A program made the position numbers and the translations under genes. The notes beneath the pieces are model-generated. The model made no database searches. It was not told the origin of the DNA and was given only the letters and a program-made list of their open reading frames with translations. From positions 1 to 35,132 of the forward strand of contig JAGWWA010000016.1 in NCBI GenBank assembly GCA_018970605.1: DNA of 35,132 nt, in the 5' to 3' direction. Below, piece after piece: positions 28,808-35,132 of this stretch. The stretch comes from Planctomycetota bacterium. Its GTDB lineage: Bacteria > Planctomycetota > Planctomycetia > Pirellulales > UBA1268. How positions within the stretch are numbered: the first letter of the stretch is position 1; every line of letters starts with the position of its first letter.

Positions 28808-30687
28808 TGCGGAATCGCCGCTGCGTCGTCCCGTCGACAGCCTCGCTCGCCGGGTCGATCCTCGCCGCCGTGCATGCGCTCGCCGCAGCCCCGGCGCTGG
28901 CCGATGCTGCCGGCTCAGGCTGGCCGCAGCACCTGCCGCAGGGCTGGGATGGCCGCGGCGGTGGCGGCGGCCTCGCGATCGCTCCGGCCATGGCCTGGTG
29001 GTTCTGCGTGCTGGCGTGGATGAGCACGGTCGACTGGGTGAGTCGCGATGCCACCAGGCATAAGGGCCAGCCGGCCTTCTGGGGCATGGTCTGCGGCCTG
29101 CCCATGTTCCTGGCCGCGATCATCGCCTGGTGGATCCCATCGGCGCTCGGCGGCATCGCCCTGATGATCGTCTCCTGGCTGGGGCCGACAATCGCCTACG
29201 CCGTGGTCCGCAACAAGGCCCTGCCCCCGTCGGAACGGATCCTGACCGTCGGCCACGGCCGGCGGATCGTCGCCGGCCTCCTCGCCCCGCTCGGCATCGA
29301 GATCGACACCGGCTTCGACGAGGCCGATCTGATCCCCAAGGTCACGTTCGTCGCGGCTGGCGGCAAGGATGCGACGGAGAATGCGGCCCGCCTGGATGCG
29401 GCGTCACAACTGGCCGGCTTTGAAGAGGCCCGCAAGACGATGCTCGGCGCCGTGATGGCCCGGGCCAACACGCTCGTGATCGACCTGGAGCAGGCCGGCA
29501 TGGGCGTGCGGCACGAGGTCGACGGCGTCTGGGAGAAGGCCAAGATTCGACAGCCGCCGCGGAGCCGCCGGGAAAAGGAACTGTGGGTCGAGGCACCCAA
29601 GTCGAGCCTCGAGGTCGGCCAGGCGGTCGCGGCGGCGATCAAGGCGCTCTGCGGACTGCCGGCCGGCGCCAAGGAGGCCAAGGGAGCCCCCTTCGTGCTG
29701 CAGGTCGATGGCAAGCCTCGGAACTGCCGGCTCTCGGTCGGACGGCAGCCCTCGGGCGAGCAGCTGGTCGTGAAGATCGACCCGCCGGCCACCATCTTCA
29801 AGAAGCTTCCCGACCTGGGCATGCCGGCACCGCTCTCCGAAAAACTCGTCGGCCTGACGGCGGTCGAGAAGGGATTGATTCTGGTGTCGTCGCCCCCGGG
29901 CTCAGGCCTCACCACCACCTTCGACCTGATCGTGCTCTCGGCAGACCGCCTGCTCCGCGACTTCATCTCGATCGAGGACGCCGCGGCACCATCCCGTGAG
30001 ATCCAGAACGTGAAGCCGGTGCCGTACGACGCCCGTACCGGCGTGACGCCGCTGGCGGCTCTCGAGGGGGTCCTCCGCACCTACCCCAACGTGATCCTCA
30101 CCCGCGACATCCGCGACAAGGAGTTCGTCGTCAAGCTCCTCGAACTGGCGGCCGACGACAAGTTCGTGATCGTGAGCATCAAGGCGAACGACGCCACCGA
30201 TGCGATCGCCCGGATCCTCGCCTGCGGCGTGCCCCCGCAGACGCTCGCCACCACGCTGGTCGGGTCGGTCTCCCAACGGATGGTCCGCAAACTCTGCCCG
30301 AAGTGCCGGGAGGAGTATCCTCCCGACCCCGAGCCGCTGCCAAAGGTCCTCGCCCAACTGAAGCTCACGCCGGAACAGCGCAGCCGCATCCGCAAGCCGT
30401 CACCGCACGGCTGCCGCGTCTGCGGCGGCACGGGCTACCTGGGACGAACCGCGATCTTTGAACTCGCGAGTGGCTCCACCGTCCGCAAGGCGATCGCCGC
30501 CGGAACCGACGCCGCCACCCTCCGCAAGGCGGCGGTCCAGGACGGCATGGCGCCGCTCGTCGAGGCGGGAAAGGCCCTGGTGCTGGAAGGCGTCACGTCG
30601 ATCGACGAGGTGCAGCGGGTGTTCGCGACGGCCCAGCCACCGCAGCAGCCGGCGGCCGCCGCCAAGGGAGCCCCGAGGAAATCATGA
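28807..30687 (+). CDS. GspE/PilB-family protein with N-terminal transmembrane segments and degenerate ATPase motifs
   Basis: ATG overlaps the pilT-like stop (TGATG). LILVSSPPGSGLTTTFDLI (Walker A Lys to Leu), VILTRDIRD, VIVSIKANDATDAIARI, intact CPKC…CRVCGGTGYLGRTAIFEL. Confidence 0.88.
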   Translation: MRNRRCVVPSTASLAGSILAAVHALAAAPALADAAGSGWPQHLPQGWDGRGGGGGLAIAPAMAWWFCVLAWMSTVDWVSRDATRHKGQPAFWGMVCGLPMFLAAIIAWWIPSALGGIALMIVSWLGPTIAYAVVRNKALPPSERILTVGHGRRIVAGLLAPLGIEIDTGFDEADLIPKVTFVAAGGKDATENAARLDAASQLAGFEEARKTMLGAVMARANTLVIDLEQAGMGVRHEVDGVWEKAKIRQPPRSRREKELWVEAPKSSLEVGQAVAAAIKALCGLPAGAKEAKGAPFVLQVDGKPRNCRLSVGRQPSGEQLVVKIDPPATIFKKLPDLGMPAPLSEKLVGLTAVEKGLILVSSPPGSGLTTTFDLIVLSADRLLRDFISIEDAAAPSREIQNVKPVPYDARTGVTPLAALEGVLRTYPNVILTRDIRDKEFVVKLLELAADDKFVIVSIKANDATDAIARILACGVPPQTLATTLVGSVSQRMVRKLCPKCREEYPPDPEPLPKVLAQLKLTPEQRSRIRKPSPHGCRVCGGTGYLGRTAIFELASGSTVRKAIAAGTDAATLRKAAVQDGMAPLVEAGKALVLEGVTSIDEVQRVFATAQPPQQPAAAAKGAPRKS

Positions 30688-31271
30688 TCAACTTTTTGCT
30701 GCTCGGCCTGTTCCTGGTGGTGACCTTCGCGCTGTGGCGCGAAGGTCTGTGGAGTTCGGCCATCATGCTCCTCAACACCCTCGCCGCGGCGACCTTCGCC
30801 ACCGCCTGGTACGAGGCGGTGGTGGCATTCCTCATCAAGCGCGGCCTCTCGAGCTACGACTACCTCCTCGATTTCCTCTGCATCTGGGGCCTGTTCGCGA
30901 TCATCCTGCTCGTCCTGCGGGAGACCTCGGACCGCGTCTCGCGGACGAAGGTCCGCTTCCGCAAGCCTGTCGAGTTGTTCGGCTGCCCGGTCGTGGCGGC
31001 GGCCGCGGCCTGGATCGTGGTCTGCTTCACCGCAGCCACGCTGCACACCGCCGCCGTGCCCCGCGACCTCATCCAGGCGACCCCGGAGGCCCGGATGTTC
31101 TTCGGTCTCGCCCCCGACCGGTGCTGGCTGCAGTGGGTCCGCGGCTCGACGCTCCACGGCCCGTTCGCCCGTCCCGAGCACGCGTTCGACAAGCAGGCCG
31201 ACTTCATCGTCCGCTATGCCACGCGGCGAAAGCAGCTCGAGTCCCAGCCCGAACTCCGCGTGAGGCGGTGA
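30684..31271 (+). CDS. CvpA-like multi-pass membrane protein
   Basis: ATGA overlap with upstream gene; N-terminal TMs INFLLLGLFLVVTFALWREGLWSSAIMLLNTLAAATFATAWYEAV, YLLDFLCIWGLFAIILLVLR. Confidence 0.7.
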   Translation: MINFLLLGLFLVVTFALWREGLWSSAIMLLNTLAAATFATAWYEAVVAFLIKRGLSSYDYLLDFLCIWGLFAIILLVLRETSDRVSRTKVRFRKPVELFGCPVVAAAAAWIVVCFTAATLHTAAVPRDLIQATPEARMFFGLAPDRCWLQWVRGSTLHGPFARPEHAFDKQADFIVRYATRRKQLESQPELRVRR

Positions 31272-31275
31272 GCCC

Positions 31276-31953
31276 GTGGCCGTCGAATCGCCCATCGACG
31301 CGTCGGCCGAGTACCGGCCGGTGAGCCCGCTGGCGATCGCAGCCCTCGCGGCGGGATGCTGCTCGGCCCTGGCGGTGATGACCAGGTTCGCATGGGCGGT
31401 GCCTCTCGTCGGCATCGCCCTCTCCTGGGCGGCGCTTGCCGACGTCGCCCGGCCCGAAGCCCGCAAGGCCGGCCGGCTGGCCGCCCTCGCCGCATTGGCG
31501 CTCTCCGTCGGATTCGGCGGGCAGGCGATCGCCGGATTGCTCATCGACCGCTGGATCATGGCGGGGCGGGCCAAGGCCGCCGCCCACGCCTGGATCGATG
31601 CCGTCCGCGAAGGGCGAATCTCCGAGGCTCTCAGCCTGTGCGCGGCCACGGTCCTGCCTGCCTCGTCACTGCCGCCTGACCTCGAACACGAGGAACTGGA
31701 GTCGGAACGGCTGAAGCGGTTCGCCGAACTGGCCGCGGTGAAGGCCGTGATCGGCTGCGCGGGCTTGCGGCCGCCGATCACGCAGGTCGCGGCGGCTGGC
31801 ACTGACGACGGTGCCTGGATGCTCCAGGCCGACCTCTCCCCGTGCGGTGATCCCGACGCCGTGCTGCGACTCGCGGTCGTGCCCCGGCGGATTCGCGGGA
31901 CCGCAGGACCCGTCGAGCAGTGGCGAATCGTGGCCGCCAGCATCGAACGCTGA
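31276..31953 (+). CDS. Hypothetical membrane protein (fourth gene of the pilT-like operon)
   Basis: GTG start 4 nt after the preceding stop; N-terminal hydrophobic segments IAALAAGCCSALAVMTRFAWAVPLVGIALSWAALADV. Confidence 0.7.
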   Translation: MAVESPIDASAEYRPVSPLAIAALAAGCCSALAVMTRFAWAVPLVGIALSWAALADVARPEARKAGRLAALAALALSVGFGGQAIAGLLIDRWIMAGRAKAAAHAWIDAVREGRISEALSLCAATVLPASSLPPDLEHEELESERLKRFAELAAVKAVIGCAGLRPPITQVAAAGTDDGAWMLQADLSPCGDPDAVLRLAVVPRRIRGTAGPVEQWRIVAASIER

Positions 31954-31956
31954 CGC

Positions 31957-32907
31957 TCACGCCTCGCCGGAAAAGCACCGCACGGCGGCGATCGAGTCGG
32001 CACCCGCCGCGAGCATCACCAGCCGATCGAAGCCGAGCGCCGCCCCCACACCCTCCGGCATCGTCCCGCCGTGGGCGTCAAGCAGCCGCTCCGGAACCGG
32101 GAGCACGTCGCGGCGTTCGGCCGCCCGCGTGCCGTTGGCCGCCGCGATCCGCGCCGCGAGCGTCTCTCGGCTCGGATCCTCCTCCCAGCCGTTGGCGAGT
32201 TCCACGCCCTCCACGAAGAGCTCGAACCGGCGGGCCACGCCGGGATGCCGCGGATCGAGCCTGGCGAACGCCGCCTGCGATGCCGGCCAGTCGACGAGCA
32301 TGGTCGGCCGGCCGCGGCCGAGATGCGGCTGCACGACCTCGGCGAGCAACGACTCGAAAGCCCGATCCCAGCGGTCGGCCACCGACGCTCCGACGGCCGG
32401 CACGGGCATCGCGACCCCGTGCCTCGCGACGGCCGACTCCATCTCGGCCGTGGACGCCGCGAGCGGATCGACGCCGGCATGCGAGGTGAACGCGTCCCTG
32501 CATGTCATCCGGTCGATCCCGTGGCTGCCCAGCGTCGCCGTGCAGATCGCGGCGAGCAGGCCGGCCGCATCATCGAGCGTGCTGCCCGGCTCGTACCATT
32601 CCAGCAGGCAGAACTCGACGTCGTGCTGCCGTCCCCGCTCTCCGGCCCGAAACGACTCCGCGAGCTGGTAGATCGGCCCCGCATCGCGGGCGAGCAGCCG
32701 CTTCATCAGGGCCTCGGGGCTCGCCTGCAGGAACCGTGGCCTGTCATCACCGTCGAGGAAGACCGGGATCGGGTCGATGTGGGCTTCGGGCAGGACCTCC
32801 CGCGAGAGCACAGGCGTATCGACCTCGACGAACCCCCGTCGCTCAAAGACGTCGCGCAGACCGCGGCGGATTCGGGCGCGGAGTTCGAGGATCGGTCGGA
32901 CAGTCAT
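31957..32907 (-). CDS. epmA: Elongation factor P–(R)-beta-lysine ligase-like class II aaRS paralogue
   Basis: RRGFVEVDTPVLSREVLPEAHIDPI, FLQASPEALMKRLLARDAGPIYQLAESFRAGERGRQHDVEFCLLEWYEPG, FELFVEGVELANGWEE, GVGAALGFDRLVML; no anticodon-binding domain. Confidence 0.92.
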   Translation of the reverse strand: MTVRPILELRARIRRGLRDVFERRGFVEVDTPVLSREVLPEAHIDPIPVFLDGDDRPRFLQASPEALMKRLLARDAGPIYQLAESFRAGERGRQHDVEFCLLEWYEPGSTLDDAAGLLAAICTATLGSHGIDRMTCRDAFTSHAGVDPLAASTAEMESAVARHGVAMPVPAVGASVADRWDRAFESLLAEVVQPHLGRGRPTMLVDWPASQAAFARLDPRHPGVARRFELFVEGVELANGWEEDPSRETLAARIAAANGTRAAERRDVLPVPERLLDAHGGTMPEGVGAALGFDRLVMLAAGADSIAAVRCFSGEA

Positions 32908-32920
32908 GCGGATCGCCGAG

Positions 32921-33379
32921 TCACGCCCGAGCGGTGGCCTTTGCGTTCGCGAGCCGCGCCGGCGTCTCGCGGTAGACCAGCACCGGGCACGGCGCCCGAC
33001 GGACGACCACCTCGGCGACGCTACCCATCAAGAGCCGCGTCACGCCCGTCCTGCCGTGGGTGCCAAGCACGATCATCTCGGCCTTCTCGTCCTCGGCGAT
33101 CCGCACGATCTCTCCCGCCGGATCCCCCATCGTGAGCCGGTGGGTGAAGGGCACCGAGATGTCCTTCGGTTTGACATCCTCGAGCATCGTGAGAATCCGC
33201 GTGGAGTCTGGCTCGGGAAGGCCATAGTAGAGTTCGCCCCCGCCGTACGCGAGCGGCGGCTCCTCGACGTGCACGATGAGCAGTGAGGCTCCTGACGACT
33301 TCGCCAGCGCGGCGGCGTGCTCGAGCGCTGCGTCGCTGGCGGTGGAAAAGTCGGTGGGAAACACGATGGTCTTGGCCAT
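32921..33379 (-). CDS. Universal stress protein (UspA family)
   Basis: KTIVFPTDFSTASDAALEHAAALAKSSGASLLIVHV, MIVLGTHGRTGVTRLLMGSVAEVVVRRAPCPVLVYR. Confidence 0.95.
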   Translation of the reverse strand: MAKTIVFPTDFSTASDAALEHAAALAKSSGASLLIVHVEEPPLAYGGGELYYGLPEPDSTRILTMLEDVKPKDISVPFTHRLTMGDPAGEIVRIAEDEKAEMIVLGTHGRTGVTRLLMGSVAEVVVRRAPCPVLVYRETPARLANAKATARA

Positions 33380-33494
33380 GATGAACTCTCCCGTTCACAG
33401 GGTCAGGTCATACCCGTGCAGTGTACCGCTGCGACGCGCCACGGTTCCTCGAGGCGACGTCGGCGGCCGGAAAACCCCCTTGGTCACTTGGGCG

Positions 33495-33536
33495 CCGCTC
33501 GGGGCTACCCATGCCCGTCGCCGGACGCTCGCTGCG
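33495..33536 (+). repeat. Partial (left-end) copy of the TIR-bounded repeat
   Basis: 42-bp CCGCTCGGGGCTACCCATGCCCGTCGCCGGACGCTCGCTGCG identical to 33589-33630. Confidence 0.85.
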
Positions 33537-33537
33537 A

Positions 33538-33576
33538 CCTCAGGAAGCCCAATCGCGTAAGCGATGGGGGCATGCT
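33538..33576 (+). repeat. 39-bp palindromic module CCTCAGGAAGCCCAATCGCGTAAGCGATGGGGGCATGCT
   Basis: 36/39 match to the reverse complement of 361-399. Confidence 0.75.
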
Positions 33577-33594
33577 GGCACCGCCGCACCGCTC

Positions 33595-33722
33595 GGGGCT
33601 ACCCATGCCCGTCGCCGGACGCTCGCTGCGGGCTCCGGCCCTTCGCTCGCTGCACGCCGGCTGCGCTTCGCCATCCTGGCTTCGCTTGCCGCCGAGCCCG
33701 GCTCCCGGGCACGGGCAGCCCC
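33595..33722 (+). repeat. Copy C of the ~130-bp TIR-bounded repeat
   Basis: GGGGCTACCCATGCC (33595-33609) … GGCACGGGCAGCCCC (33708-33722); followed by TCTCGTAGCACAGG (33731-33744), also beside copy A (323-336, inverted). Confidence 0.8.
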
Positions 33723-33932
33723 TCGCTGCATCTCGTAGCACAGGTTTTCAACGTGCGTCTTCCCGGTGCGACGTAAGCGCCGAATCAAGGCTCATGGGGC
33801 CATGAATGAGCCGTACACGCGAGCCAGCCCGGCATGGTGACCTCCACGTTCACCTGCCGGCGGGCCCGGGGTGCCACGAGTCCAGAAAGCCAACATGCCC
33901 CGCCGGTCAGGTGCAGCGATTGGTTCGGCCCG

Positions 33933-35132
33933 CTACCGGCGGGTCTCCTCGTCGGCCCCAGCTTCCTTCAGCGGTTCGGGCCTCGGCAGCTCGTAGGTGC
34001 CATCCAGGACGGACGCCCCGGGGCGGTACACCCGCATGAGGAAGTTCCACCCATCGGTGACGTCCAGCCGGTTCGGAACGTCGCCGCACAGCTCCTTCGA
34101 GCCGAAATACACAGTGAAGGTACCATCATCGTTCAGCTTCACGTTTGACGAGTTCAGGATGCAGTTCTCGCTCTTGATGAAGCCGTCCTTGCCGTACACG
34201 GTGATCGACCAGAACGCATCGTTGTCCGGCACCTTGTAGGTCGCCGTGTACCCGACCTTGATGTCATGGTTGCCGTTGTAGTTGAGGTAGGTGGCGTCCC
34301 GTTCCGGGAAGAGACCCCACGCGGCGGCGGCGGCGATGTGCCGGGTCTTCTCGTCCACCTTGCCGCGGGCCCCCATCATGCCCTTGTAACTGCCGTACGC
34401 TGCCCCATCGTTCTCGTACTGGGTCGTAAGCGTCTTCAGCGACGCGAGGTCCCAGCGGAGCGGGGGTAGCGGGTCGGCGCTGCCGGCCTCGATGACGAAC
34501 TGGTCCTGCAGCTTGTTGACGAGGGCGATCTCGGCCGGGTCGTTGGGGTCGAAGACCTTGATGCGGACGCCGACGCCGAGGTACGTGGTGTCTTTCGGCA
34601 GCTCGTGCTTACCCGGCGTGTAGATCACGAACGGGCAGTAGTGGTCGTTGTCGACGAGATAGACGGAGACGTAGCGGCCCTTCGGGACCTGCGGGACGGT
34701 GATGGTCGCCCCCTTCGACGTGTCGACGATCCCCATCGAGTAGAGGGTGTCCCGGTTCATCCGCACGATGTTCTGCTTGTCGATCGGGGTGGGCTTGCGG
34801 AAGTGGTACAGCCGGTTGACCCCGCCGGCCATCCCGACGACCTCACCGAACTGCCGGTCGGTCTCGGCCCGGATGTACGTTTCCGGGGTCACCGGCACCG
34901 CCACACGGGTCAGATTCGGTGCGGTCCACTGCCCGTCGAGGGCTTCGGCTTTCGGCCGGTAGAGCCGAAGGTAGCAGCAGAAATCGCCCTTCGGGGCGGG
35001 CAGCCAGTTCGCCTCGCGGTCCCGGCCCGGAGACTCGTTCTGGACCAGAAGCGTCAGCCCGCCGTCGGGGTCGTATTTGAACTGCTCGAGCATGGTGGAA
35101 TTGAGCAGGTAGCGGTTGAGCGGGTTGGCCAC
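33933..35132 (-). CDS. DUF1254/DUF1214-type protein, truncated at the right window edge; contains parts of two tandem modules
   Basis: N-terminal part NRYLLNSTMLEQFKYDPDGGLTLLVQNESPGRDREANWLPAPKGDFCCYLRLYRPKAEALDG (DUF1214 C-terminus), then DUF1254-like IVRMNRDTLYSMGIVDTSKGATITVPQVPKGRYVSVYLVDNDHYCPFVIY, then DUF1214-like AFWSITVYGKDGFI. Likely begins beyond 35132. Confidence 0.85.
   Translation of the reverse strand: MANPLNRYLLNSTMLEQFKYDPDGGLTLLVQNESPGRDREANWLPAPKGDFCCYLRLYRPKAEALDGQWTAPNLTRVAVPVTPETYIRAETDRQFGEVVGMAGGVNRLYHFRKPTPIDKQNIVRMNRDTLYSMGIVDTSKGATITVPQVPKGRYVSVYLVDNDHYCPFVIYTPGKHELPKDTTYLGVGVRIKVFDPNDPAEIALVNKLQDQFVIEAGSADPLPPLRWDLASLKTLTTQYENDGAAYGSYKGMMGARGKVDEKTRHIAAAAAWGLFPERDATYLNYNGNHDIKVGYTATYKVPDNDAFWSITVYGKDGFIKSENCILNSSNVKLNDDGTFTVYFGSKELCGDVPNRLDVTDGWNFLMRVYRPGASVLDGTYELPRPEPLKEAGADEETRR

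Noticed and set aside
1-35132. tRNA, rRNA, prophage, toxin-antitoxin or defence island
   Set aside because: No cloverleaf, rRNA-like segment, integrase/capsid, transposase or defence-family motif was recognised on either strand by eye.

Overview
High-GC chromosomal segment with a Pirellulaceae/Planctomycetes-like gene repertoire (an inference from gene content only). About 30 protein-coding genes are supported. No tRNA, rRNA, CRISPR array or transposase was recognised. Recognisable genes: class I SAM methyltransferase and TrmH/SpoU rRNA methylase (ATGA-overlapped), glgA, dinG-type helicase, argH, a sigma-54 enhancer-binding protein (EBP) overlapped with a HEAT/receiver-like exported protein, a DUF5722-like glycosidase-fold protein, lipA with a divergent lipB-like gene, a FGGY kinase with a FucI-like isomerase, a WD40 protein, thiS-thiG-hisF, a translationally coupled pilT-like / degenerate GspE-like / cvpA-like / membrane-protein operon, epmA, a universal stress protein and a tandem DUF1254/DUF1214 protein truncated by the right edge. 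Most notable observations: (1) a membrane-fused GspE/PilB homologue that has lost the Walker A lysine, the Walker B glutamate and the His-box histidine but keeps the tetracysteine motif, directly coupled to an intact PilT-like ATPase; (2) a LipB-like protein that appears to lack both the catalytic Cys and Lys; (3) a ~130-bp non-coding repeat with 15-bp terminal inverted repeats, in three copies, accompanied by other modular palindromic repeats at both ends of the window; (4) a highly structured intergenic region (17415-17631) with mutually exclusive stems; (5) an unannotated 58-aa ORF with an exceptionally strong Shine-Dalgarno sequence. All family calls are from reading translated motifs; no database search was run.
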